Of a DNA stretch of 64,000 bases, positions 34,171 through 41,816 are shown one piece after another. The notes beneath the pieces were generated by a model. It made no database searches. It was given only the letters and a program-made list of their open reading frames with translations, and was not told where the DNA came from. Within the stretch, counting starts at the first letter, position 1. Each line of letters opens with the position of its first letter. A program made the position numbers and the translations under genes. Source of the DNA: JAIVJZ01 sp035645695 (GTDB lineage Bacteria; Acidobacteriota; Blastocatellia; Pyrinomonadales; Pyrinomonadaceae); assembly GCA_035645695.1 (NCBI GenBank), contig DASQMC010000035.1:54491-118490 (forward strand), read 5' to 3'.

Positions 34171-34213
34171 CGGCGGACGGCTGACGCTTAACGTAAGCGT
34201 CGGCCGTCCGCCG
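34171..34213 (-). promoter_or_regulatory. Intercistronic hairpin between xylF and the NTF2-like gene
   Basis: CGGCGGACGGC and GCGTCGGCCGTCCGCCG flank TGACGCTTAACGTAAGCG, making a strong, nearly continuous stem. Such hairpins after a binding-protein gene commonly stabilise its mRNA and reduce read-through, giving more binding protein than transporter. Confidence 0.7.
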
Positions 34214-34227
34214 AAGCGGGGAGTTGT

Positions 34228-35361
34228 CTACTGCCCTCCTGCGGCAGCCCCGGCGTCGATCTTCGGACACTGCCCGGCGGGCGCTTTCTCGCAGATTTTT
34301 TCGAGCGTCTGGTAGCCGTCTCGGACGATGATGCCGATGTTGTCCTTGTCCACCGCGATTGGCTCGTAGAGCATGGACGGCACTTTCTTCCGGCCGTTAT
34401 CGACCGTGTCGTTAGTCTGGACTGTCTCGCCGCGCGCGAGTTTCAGCGCGGCGTCAACCGCGCCGTGGGCGAGCGGCTGAATAGGCTTGTAGATCGTCAT
34501 CGTCTGTTTGCCCTCGACGATGAGTTGGAGCGAGGCGAGGTCTGCGTCCTGACCGGAGACGAAGACTTTGCCCGCGAGCCGCTGCCCGTCGAGGGCTTGA
34601 ATCGCGCCGCGCGCCGTGCCGTCGTTGGAAGCGACGACGGCGACGACATCGTTATTGACCTGCGTGAGCGCGTTCTCCACGATGTTCAACGCCTCGTTCG
34701 CCAGCCACTCGCGCGCCGGTTGATCCACTACAATTTTGATGTCGCCGCGTTCGACGGCGGGCCTCAGGATGTTCATTTGCCCGTCGTGCAGGAGGCGCGC
34801 GTTGTTGTCCGTGGCCGAGCCCTGCACGACGACGTAGTTGCCCTTCGGCGCGCGCTTGAGGATGTAGCCGGCCTGCAACTCGCCGATCTTGACGACCTGA
34901 TGCGAGACGTAGAAATCAACGTCGGCGTTCTTGATCAGGCGGTCGTAACTGATGACGGGCACGCCTTCGCGGTGCGCCATCTCGACAATCGTCGCCGCGA
35001 TCTCGCCGTTGTGCGGCACGACGATGAGCACGTCAACCTTTTGCGAGAGCAGGTTCTCGGCCTGCTTGATTTGCAGGTTGTCGTCGCCGTTCGCCACCTG
35101 CACGGAGAGTTGCGCCCCGATTTCCTGTGCGCGCTTCTCAACCAAATCCTTGTCGCGCTGCCAGCGTTCCTCTTTGAGCGTGTCCATCAGGAAGCCGATG
35201 AAAATTTTGTCGTTCGGCCCCTTCTTCGCGCGCGTCCCGGCAGCGCCGCCCGTGTTCCCGGCGCTGTTGCCGCCCGTGCCGCCGCCGTCGCCGCTCGTAC
35301 ACGCGGCCGCCGCCGCGAGCAAAACAATCGTGAGCAACATGAAAAGTTTGCGTCTATACAT
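34228..35361 (-). CDS. xylF: Sugar-binding lipoprotein, XylF-like (periplasmic binding protein)
   Basis: 377 residues with AAGGAG upstream. Lipoprotein signal with Cys21 in LLAAAAACTSG, then a Gly/Asn/Thr-rich tether. The type-1 periplasmic fold matches D-xylose-binding proteins: KIFIGFLMDTLKEERWQRDK, VDVLIVVPHNGEIAATIVEM, GVPVISYDRLIKNADVDFYV, VFVSGQDADLASLQLIVEGK, and QTMTIYKPIQPLAHGAVDAA. Xylose is the likely substrate by similarity; a related sugar is not excluded. First gene of the operon. Confidence 0.9.
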   Translation of the reverse strand: MYRRKLFMLLTIVLLAAAAACTSGDGGGTGGNSAGNTGGAAGTRAKKGPNDKIFIGFLMDTLKEERWQRDKDLVEKRAQEIGAQLSVQVANGDDNLQIKQAENLLSQKVDVLIVVPHNGEIAATIVEMAHREGVPVISYDRLIKNADVDFYVSHQVVKIGELQAGYILKRAPKGNYVVVQGSATDNNARLLHDGQMNILRPAVERGDIKIVVDQPAREWLANEALNIVENALTQVNNDVVAVVASNDGTARGAIQALDGQRLAGKVFVSGQDADLASLQLIVEGKQTMTIYKPIQPLAHGAVDAALKLARGETVQTNDTVDNGRKKVPSMLYEPIAVDKDNIGIIVRDGYQTLEKICEKAPAGQCPKIDAGAAAGGQ

Positions 35362-35590
35362 GAATCAGGCTCCTTCTTTTTTTTACCGCGTCGCAGCCGG
35401 AAGAATTGAAGCGCACGCGTGTGCAGTGCGAGATGAAAGACGGGCGGAGGCTTGAAACCTCAAACTCGATTTCGAGCCGCCCGGCGGATCAGTGAAAATA
35501 AAACTGTCTGATCGATGGCGTTAGCTTAACAAGGCGGGGCGAAGAATTCCATTGAATTTTTCTCATGCGAGCGCCGCCGCGCAGAGGCTC

Positions 35591-37063
35591 TTACTTGCCC
35601 GCGCGGCGAAAGATGCGATAGCCCCACGCGTCGAGCGTGAGCGCGGGGAGGGTGTTCGTGCGGGCGCGCGGTTTGTGAATCGGCGCGGGCGCATCAGGCG
35701 GGAGCGGCGGCGCGACATCGGGCGTCACGTCCGCGAATCCGGCGGCGACCGGCGCTTCGAGAGTGCCCTCGAACGGGCGATTCGAGAAGTTGATCGCGAC
35801 GACGATCTCTTCCGTGCCCCCGCGGCGCAGGTAAGACACGACGCGCGCCTCGTCCGAGTTGCGCAACCATTCGACCGCGCCGCGCCGCAGCGCCGTGCTC
35901 TGTCGCCTGAGTTCGATGATCTGTTTGTAGAAGCGCGGAAACTCGGGACGCCGCTCGGCGATCCGCCAGAAGATGGGGAGTCGCTCGAACAGCGCGGGCG
36001 CGCCTGACTCGGTCGTGTCGCCGACTTCCATGCCGTTGTAGATGAGCGGCACGCCGTCGAGCGTGAACATCAGGGCGGAGGCTGCGAGCGCGGCGCGTTC
36101 GCCGAAGCGCGCGATGGCGCGTCGCTCGTCGTGGTTGTCGGAGAAGCGCAGGTGCAGCGCGCCGCGCGGCCACTTCGCGTGCTCCTCTTCCCACGCGGCG
36201 CGCACGCGCGTCGCGGGCTCGGTGCCCATCAGCACGTCCGACATCGCGTGATGCAGCGGCCACGAGTAGTCCACGTCAAAGGCTTTGACGAGCAGTTCCG
36301 GCTCGTGCCATTCGGCGAGCATCAATATGTCGGGCTTGACGCGTTCGAGTTCGGCGCGCACCGCTTCCCAGAAATCGGTGGGAACCATCCCGGCCACGTC
36401 GCAGCGAAAACCGTCGAGGTCGTATTCGCGCAGCCAGAACTTGAGCACGTCCGTCATGTAGACGCGAAGCGCCGGGTTGTCGTAGTTGAGATCGGCCACG
36501 TCCGCCCAATCGGCGACGGGCGAGATGATCTTGCCCGCGCGGTCGCGCGTGTGGAAACCGGGCTTCCCCATCAGCACGCTGTCCCAGGAGGTGTGATTCG
36601 CCACCACGTCTATGATCACTTTCAGGCCGCGCCGGTGCGCCTCCGAGACGAGACGCTTGAGGTCGGCCGCCGTCCCGTAATCCGGGTTGACGGCGTAGTA
36701 ATCGCGCACGGCGTAGGGGCTGCCGATAGTTCCCTTCGCGCGCTCGCGCCCCGTAGGGTGAACCGGCATCAGCCAGAGGATGTTGACGCCGAGTTGTTTC
36801 AGGCGGCCGAGTTCGGCGGTGATGCCGTCGAAGTTTCCGCGCGCGGAAAAGTTGCGCGGGAAGATTTCATAGACCACGCCGTCGCGCACCCAATCGGGCG
36901 TGCGTCGCGCCGTCTCTTTCGAGAAATCGCGCGACGCCGGAACAGCCGCCGCCGTCGCTGCTGCTGTAGGCTCTTCCTGCGCGCGTGCGCCGTTTGCATC
37001 GGGCAGATAGGACATAAAGATCAAGAGCAGCGAAGCTGCAAACTTAAACAACGGACTTCTCAT
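35591..37063 (-). CDS. Secreted GH13 alpha-amylase-type glycosidase
   Basis: 490 residues. Signal peptide about 1-28. The catalytic barrel starts near WVRDGVVYEIFPRNF. Conserved regions: DVVANH (152-157), GFRCDVAG with nucleophile Asp222, LAEWHE with acid/base Glu251, and FSDNHD with Asp312. The C-terminal beta domain ends at WGYRIFRRAGK. All catalytic residues are present. The translation start region (CATGAGAAGT) is one of three tandem copies (37055-37117). The upstream two copies make five-codon mini-frames with their own stops. Confidence 0.92.
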   Translation of the reverse strand: MRSPLFKFAASLLLIFMSYLPDANGARAQEEPTAAATAAAVPASRDFSKETARRTPDWVRDGVVYEIFPRNFSARGNFDGITAELGRLKQLGVNILWLMPVHPTGRERAKGTIGSPYAVRDYYAVNPDYGTAADLKRLVSEAHRRGLKVIIDVVANHTSWDSVLMGKPGFHTRDRAGKIISPVADWADVADLNYDNPALRVYMTDVLKFWLREYDLDGFRCDVAGMVPTDFWEAVRAELERVKPDILMLAEWHEPELLVKAFDVDYSWPLHHAMSDVLMGTEPATRVRAAWEEEHAKWPRGALHLRFSDNHDERRAIARFGERAALAASALMFTLDGVPLIYNGMEVGDTTESGAPALFERLPIFWRIAERRPEFPRFYKQIIELRRQSTALRRGAVEWLRNSDEARVVSYLRRGGTEEIVVAINFSNRPFEGTLEAPVAAGFADVTPDVAPPLPPDAPAPIHKPRARTNTLPALTLDAWGYRIFRRAGK

Positions 37064-37117
37064 GGCGTTAATGCGAACTTCTCATGGCGTCAATGCGAAC
37101 TTCTCATGGCGTCAAAG
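37055..37117 (-). repeat. Three 22-bp tandem copies of the amylase start region
   Basis: Units at 37055-37076, 37077-37098 and 37099-37117 (last partial). On the minus strand each contains ATGAGAAGT, with GCATT then GACGCC or AACGCC between. Copies 1 and 2 read Met-Arg-Ser-Ser-His and then a stop (TGA or TAA), so the real gene is preceded by two mini-ORFs. Confidence 0.93.
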
Positions 37118-37127
37118 TGTGATTCGG

Positions 37128-38564
37128 CTAATTCCGGCGATAGTGCTGGCAGTTGCCGCCGTGCGACGTGATGGTCAGCTTGATCGGCCCCGCGCCTTCC
37201 GTCAGTGTGAACTTCACAGGCTCGGCGTGCATCTGCCCCCGCTTGAGATTGACGTAGGCGTGCGCCCAATAGGTGACGCCATCGAAGCCCGTCGCCTGAT
37301 AACGACCTTCTTCCTGCCCTTCAACTTTTTTAAAGCGCGTCGGGGTGCCGCTGCGCGTGTAATCCGGGTCTTCGAGAGTCAACACGGCGTCGCCCACCGG
37401 GCGTCCGTCCGGCCACGTCACGATGATCTCGACGCTGCGGTCAACGTAACGCGGCGGCAGTTGCAGATCATAAGACGGCAGCTTAGCCCCTTCGCCCACG
37501 GTGATCACGGTCGCCTGCGCCGCGCTTCCCACGCCGGGATAGTAAGTGCGCGGGTAAGGGGTGCGCTCATCCGGCGCGCTGCTCAGATTGAGACCGAGCA
37601 GGAAGCGCCCCGGCGGCACGGCTTTCAACTCGTAATTCCCTCCCTGATCCGTGGAAGCGTACATGCCTCTGAGAGCTGTTCCCACGCCGTCGGCCGCTAT
37701 CAGATCGACTTTGACATCCGGCAGCGGACGCCCCTGCGAGTCGAGCACGCGGCCTATGATGCGCGCATTCGAATGGGTGTAGAAATCGAGTTCCGCGCAA
37801 CCGCGCGCGACGACCTCGGCGAATTGCGAACCGTTATCCGAGGAAAGGTGCGCCGGATAGGCGGGCGTCACACGATAACTGCCCGGCGGTAAATCCTTCA
37901 AATGATACTTGCCGTCGGCATCGGTCAACGCCTCGAACGCGCCCTTGTCGCCGCGAGCCGTCACCTTCATGCCCGCGAGCGGCAGGCTCTCACGAGCGGC
38001 GCCCTGCAAATTCTGGTCGAAACGCACGACGCGCCCGAAGATCGCGGCGGTCGGCGTCATGCGCGGCAGTTCGTTGACGAACTCCATGTCGGCGGCGGCA
38101 TCCTTCAGCTTGCGCGTCCGGTTCGAGGGGACGGTGAGCGTCCCGTCCTTTTGCGCGCTGAAATTCGCATAGACGAAATAGGTTTCGCCCGCTTCAAACT
38201 TGTAATCACAGTCCGTATGGCTGAGCGTCTTCGTCCCCATCTCTCCATCGGGCAGGCGGACGGGAGTCGGCCTGATCTCCTCCGTAACGGCTTCGACCAG
38301 TTTGCGCTCCACTCCCTTGTAAGCCGTCTCGACCGAAAAGCGCGTGATGCGGCGACGGTAGTTCCAGCGGTCGTCGCCTTCGCCCCGCTCGTAGACGGCC
38401 GAGTAGGACACTTCCCTCACCGTCCCGACGAAGACCGCCTGCGCGCTCCAATACGCCTGGCACGGCGGCGCGTTATAGAAGACACACAGGGCATCGACGC
38501 GCCCCGCGAGCGCGAGCGTGAGGCCGACGACGGCGAACACCGTTGAAAGATGACGGAACTTCAT
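37128..38564 (-). CDS. Exported carboxypeptidase-regulatory-like (CarboxypepD_reg) protein
   Basis: 478 residues from the ATG at 38564, with GGAG 8 bases upstream. Signal peptide about 1-25 (GLTLALAGRVDA). The N-terminal 'CVFYNAPPCQAYWSAQAVFVGTV' type region (about 28-130) has Cys pairs and resembles a TIMP/NTR-like module. The following two beta-sandwiches (about 155-235 and 240-320) carry the CarboxypepD_reg pattern TDADGKYHLKDLPPGSYRV and STDQGGNYELKAVPPGRFLL. Widely seen in Acidobacteriota secreted proteins; function unknown. Confidence 0.75.
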   Translation of the reverse strand: MKFRHLSTVFAVVGLTLALAGRVDALCVFYNAPPCQAYWSAQAVFVGTVREVSYSAVYERGEGDDRWNYRRRITRFSVETAYKGVERKLVEAVTEEIRPTPVRLPDGEMGTKTLSHTDCDYKFEAGETYFVYANFSAQKDGTLTVPSNRTRKLKDAAADMEFVNELPRMTPTAAIFGRVVRFDQNLQGAARESLPLAGMKVTARGDKGAFEALTDADGKYHLKDLPPGSYRVTPAYPAHLSSDNGSQFAEVVARGCAELDFYTHSNARIIGRVLDSQGRPLPDVKVDLIAADGVGTALRGMYASTDQGGNYELKAVPPGRFLLGLNLSSAPDERTPYPRTYYPGVGSAAQATVITVGEGAKLPSYDLQLPPRYVDRSVEIIVTWPDGRPVGDAVLTLEDPDYTRSGTPTRFKKVEGQEEGRYQATGFDGVTYWAHAYVNLKRGQMHAEPVKFTLTEGAGPIKLTITSHGGNCQHYRRN

Positions 38565-38626
38565 AGTTTCCACTCCTTACACTGTCGTCGGCGAACGATT
38601 ATGTTTAAGCGCGCCGCGTCGGCTCG

Positions 38627-38902
38627 TCAATCAGTCCCGTGCTCGGCACGGGGGACGAACTTCGAGGAGCCGCCTTTGCTCAATTGCATCGCTTTCGCCA
38701 CGGGCATGGTCGCGGGAAGGGAGAGAAGTACATGAACATGATCGGCAACGCCGCCAATGGCGAGCGCTTTCATGCCGTTCCCTTTCGCGATGCCGCCGAT
38801 GAAAGGCCACAGACGTTGTTGCATCTCCGGCGTAATGAATTTGTGCCGCTCCTTTGTGCTGAAGACGCAGTGCATCAGATTACCCAGGTAAGAATGCGGC
38901 AT
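38627..38902 (-). mobile_element. IS200-like/RAYT (REP-associated tyrosine) transposase remnant
   Basis: 92 codons from the ATG at 38902: MPHSYLGNLMHCVFSTKERH and then HVHVLLSLPATMPVAKAMQL. The HUH metal-binding motif (DHVHVLL) is intact. The frame stops at SSKFVPRAEHGTD, where complete IS200/RAYT enzymes continue for about 50-60 residues with the catalytic Tyr helix. The C-terminal half including the nucleophile is therefore missing. Confidence 0.8.
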
Positions 38903-38915
38903 CGTAGTTTCAACC

Positions 38916-38998
38916 GTCCCTGCGGGACTCAAAACTTTTTCCGGCATTTTATACCCGGCCATAAATGGCCGGGCTATTGTCAATCGTCCCTGCGGGAC
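38916..38998 (-). repeat. REP-like hairpin cluster upstream of the RAYT remnant
   Basis: Two copies of GTCCCTGCGGGAC (38916-38928 and 38986-38998) flank a CCCGGCCATAAATGGCCGGG hairpin (38954-38973), with TATTGTCAAT next to the second. The same layout, with compensating stem changes, is at 9468-9513. RAYT enzymes are known to mobilise REPs placed beside them. Confidence 0.75.
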
Positions 38999-39020
38999 TT
39001 AAAAAACGTTTCCGAGTTTA

Positions 39021-39133
39021 ATTATTCATCCGATGTTTAATGTTCGCCATTATTCATCTGATGTTTAATGCTCGTCATTATTCATCTGACTGTTTAATGT
39101 TCGTCATTATTCATCTGACGTTTAATGCTCGTC
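39021..39133 (-). repeat. Four 28-29-bp tandem repeats covering the malQ stop
   Basis: Units at 39021-39048, 39049-39076, 39077-39105 (29 bp) and 39106-39133. The last includes malQ codons DEH and the TAA stop. The three extra copies downstream each still contain a DEH- or NEH-like codon run and a stop-like triplet. Confidence 0.95.
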
Positions 39134-40684
39134 GGATTTCAGGCCGCCGGCTTCGGTCTTCAAGTTGCGCCCGTAGAGTTTTGTCAGTTCTTTGAGGCGG
39201 TCGCGCACGTCGTTCGTGAGGGCGTCCGCCGCGTAGCGCCAAGACCAGTTGCCGCTCGTGCTGTTGGGCAGATTCATGCGCGCGCCGTTGCCGAGGCCGA
39301 GTATGTCTTGCAGCGGAATGATCGCGATGTTGCCGACGGAGGCGAGCACGGCGCGGATGAAGTCCCAGTGAATTTCGCGGCCGTCGGATTTGAGATAGTC
39401 GAGGCAGAAGCGGCGCTCGCTTTCGATCTGTTCGGGGTCGCGCGTCGAACCCGCGCCCGCTTCGGACTTGAACCAGCCGACGGTCGTGTCGTTGTCGTGC
39501 GTGCCGGTGTAGACGGTGATGTTGCGGTGATAGTTGTGCGGCAAGTCTATGTTCTTGCTGTCGCCGCCGAAGGCGAACTGGAGGATACGCATGCCGGGGA
39601 ACCCGAAGTCGTCGCGCAAGGCTTCCACGTCGGGCGTGATGACGCCGAGGTCTTCGGCGAGGATGGGCAGATCGCCGAGGGCGCGCTTGATGGCCTCGAA
39701 GAGTTCGCGCCCCGGCGCATTGACCCATTGGCCGCGCTCGGCGGTCGTGTCTCCGCCCGGTATCTCCCAGCTCGCGGCGAACCCCCGGAAGTGGTCTATG
39801 CGCAGGATGTCCACCGTGCGCAGCATCGAAGAGACGCGCGCGATCCACCAGCGGAAATTGTCGGCGCGGAGGCTCTCCCAGTCATAGAGGGGGTTGCCCC
39901 AGAGTTGGCCGGTCGCGCTGAAATAATCGGGCGGCACTCCGGCCACAACGCGCGGGCTGCCGTCTTCGTTCAACTTGAAGAGGCGCGGGTGCGTCCACAC
40001 GTCCGCCGAATCGTGCGCGACGAAAATCGGGATGTCGCCGATGATGGAGATGCCCCGCTCGTTCGCGTAACGCTTGAGCGCGTGCCACTGTTTGAAGAAA
40101 AGGAATTGATAGAACTTATGCGCGCTCGTCTGTTCGCGCAAGCCTTCGCGCGCGGCCGAGAGCGCCTGCGGCTCGCGCCGCGCCATCGGCGGCTCCCACT
40201 TGTTCCACGCCGCGCCGCCCCGCGCGTCTTTCATCGCGCGATAGAGGGCGTAGTCGTCGAGCCAGGCGGCTTCGCGCCCGCTGAAAGTCTCGAACGCGCC
40301 GCGCAGGGACGTGTCGGTCGTGCGTTGAAAATTCTCGAACGCGCGCCGCAGCAGCCGGTTTTTGTATTCGATGACCGGGCCGAAATCGACGCGAGCATCG
40401 CCGAAGGCGGGCGCGCCCGCCAGATCGCGTTCATCCAGCAAGCCTTCGCCGATGAGTCGGTCGGGGCTGACGAGCAGGGTGTTACCGGCGAAGGCCGAGA
40501 AGGATTGATAAGGCGAGTCGCCGTAGCCGGTGGGGCCGAGCGGGAGGACTTGCCAGAGCGTCTGCCCGCTCGCGGCGAGAAAATCTATGAAGCGGTAAGC
40601 CTCTGCGCCCAGATCGCCTACGCCGTATCGCCCCGGCAGGCTGGTCGGATGCAGCAAGATGCCGCTCGAACGTGAAAAGTTCAC
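39122..40684 (-). CDS. malQ: 4-alpha-glucanotransferase (amylomaltase)
   Basis: 520 residues. Starts at 40684 with MNFSRSSGILLHPTSLPGRYGVGDLG, the classical N-terminal motif of MalQ/DPE. Further markers: WQVLPLGPTGYGDSPYQSFS, IGDIPIFVAHDSADVW, VDILRIDHFRGFAASWEIP with the catalytic Asp, PILAEDLGVITPDVEALR with the acid/base Glu, and TGTHDNDTTVGWF. Complete, cytoplasmic. It disproportionates maltodextrins and complements the secreted amylase at 35591. The stop codon lies in the last unit of a tandem repeat. Confidence 0.96.
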   Translation of the reverse strand: MNFSRSSGILLHPTSLPGRYGVGDLGAEAYRFIDFLAASGQTLWQVLPLGPTGYGDSPYQSFSAFAGNTLLVSPDRLIGEGLLDERDLAGAPAFGDARVDFGPVIEYKNRLLRRAFENFQRTTDTSLRGAFETFSGREAAWLDDYALYRAMKDARGGAAWNKWEPPMARREPQALSAAREGLREQTSAHKFYQFLFFKQWHALKRYANERGISIIGDIPIFVAHDSADVWTHPRLFKLNEDGSPRVVAGVPPDYFSATGQLWGNPLYDWESLRADNFRWWIARVSSMLRTVDILRIDHFRGFAASWEIPGGDTTAERGQWVNAPGRELFEAIKRALGDLPILAEDLGVITPDVEALRDDFGFPGMRILQFAFGGDSKNIDLPHNYHRNITVYTGTHDNDTTVGWFKSEAGAGSTRDPEQIESERRFCLDYLKSDGREIHWDFIRAVLASVGNIAIIPLQDILGLGNGARMNLPNSTSGNWSWRYAADALTNDVRDRLKELTKLYGRNLKTEAGGLKSDEH

Positions 40685-40770
40685 AGACGAACCCCTTAGT
40701 TATTGAAATGGACAAAGCTCTTACGTGAATCCCCGCTTGACACTACTTTTACATCAAAGGCCGCGCATCA

Positions 40771-41227
40771 TCAATACGCGACTTTAAAAGCCACGGCCGT
40801 GCGGGGCGGCACTTCAAAACCGATCTCGCCGCCCGCGACGCGCACGCTCCCGGTCGCCACGATGAGCGGAACGAGTTTCGCGCCGTCGGCCATGTCAAGG
40901 AACGCGGCGGGCGCGGCCGTCACGCTGACGTGCACGTTGACGAAGACATACGTTTCGGCCGGATTGACCGGCCGGGTTGACGACGACCGCGCTCGCTTCC
41001 GTCCCCGCGCGCCCGGCCGTGACGCGCGCGCCGTGCAGGTTCGCGCCGCGCACGAGCAGGCGCACGGGGTTGACGGTGTGCCCCGCCCACCACGAAGGCG
41101 GCTCGACCTTCGAGACGACGGGCGCGGCCGAATTTTGCGCGCGCGCGCCCGCGGCGAGACACAGGAGCGCGATGATGGCGAGGACGTAAGACCGTATGGA
41201 AAGCTGTGCGAACTTTGTAAGTGGCAT
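40771..41227 (-). pseudogene. GH13-associated protein remnant (N-terminal Ig-like domain joined to a C-terminal beta domain, frameshifted)
   Basis: The signal peptide (YVLAIIALLCLAAGARAQ) and an N-terminal Ig-like domain with VEPPSWWAGHTVNPVRLLVR and GANLHGARVTAGRAG match the domain preceding cyclomaltodextrinase-type GH13 enzymes. A 13-bp tandem duplication (40956-40968 and 40969-40981, one mismatch) shifts the frame. Removing one copy gives a continuous 147-residue product ending ETYVFVNVHVSV, GEIGFEVPPRTAVAFKVAY, the sort of sequence found at GH13 C-termini. No catalytic barrel is present. Confidence 0.6.
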
Positions 41228-41275
41228 GCGCTTGGCGTCGTTTCCTCCGGAGGCTATGGCGTGGGCGGCGTAAGT

Positions 41276-41674
41276 TTATTTGCCCCCGAACGTGCGCACT
41301 AAACGCACGAGCGCGGCGATCTCGGATTTTGACAACTCCTGCCCGAAGGCGGGCATACGCTGGCGGTTGCGCCCGTCGCGGATTGAAGTTGTCAGGCGTT
41401 TATCGTTTGGCCGCTCTCTCTTCCACCACCCGGCATCGGTCAGGTTGGGAGCCTCGAAGGCTCTGCCCATCGCGGTCTGCCCGCTGCCGTCCGCGCCGTG
41501 GCAACGCGCGCAATTGTTCGCGTACAAAATTTTCGCGCGCTCGGGTTGGCTGCCCGCCGACTTCTTCTGCGCGGCCGACGCGCCCGCGTGGCGAACCGAA
41601 TAGCCCCCACCCGAAACTGCGCCGAGCAGCAACAACGTCCAACACGTCGCAATCAACTTCCCTCTGCTTGCCAT
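41276..41674 (-). CDS. Periplasmic c-type cytochrome
   Basis: 132 residues from the ATG at 41674, with GGAG about 7 bases upstream. Signal/anchor (LIATCWTLLLLGAVSGGGYS) precedes a single cytochrome-c domain with the haem motif CARCH in NNCARCHGADGSGQTAMGRA. The axial Met is in NRQRMPAFGQELSKSEIAAL. Short monohaem electron carrier; partner not evident. Confidence 0.88.
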   Translation of the reverse strand: MASRGKLIATCWTLLLLGAVSGGGYSVRHAGASAAQKKSAGSQPERAKILYANNCARCHGADGSGQTAMGRAFEAPNLTDAGWWKRERPNDKRLTTSIRDGRNRQRMPAFGQELSKSEIAALVRLVRTFGGK

Positions 41675-41816
41675 GTTCACTCTCCGACGTTTCAGGCCAC
41701 GCCACGCCGCGCCGCGCACGCGACCGGCGACGCCTTCCTCTCAATTATAGCCATTTGCAATTCGCTATAAATCATGAACGCATCGCGGCATGATGATCGC
41801 CGCCTGCCGTCTCAGA

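Noticed and set aside
33680..34270. Extended start of the NTF2-like protein at 34270
   Set aside because: It would begin inside xylF, run across the intercistronic hairpin and lack a ribosome-binding site; 34084 has AGGA at 7 bases.
38627..38983. Intact IS200-type transposase gene
   Set aside because: Chain ends about 50-60 residues early, before the catalytic Tyr; classed as a remnant.
39021..39133. 28-bp repeats as a CRISPR array
   Set aside because: Although 28 bp is repeat-like, the copies abut with no spacers, and one lies inside malQ.
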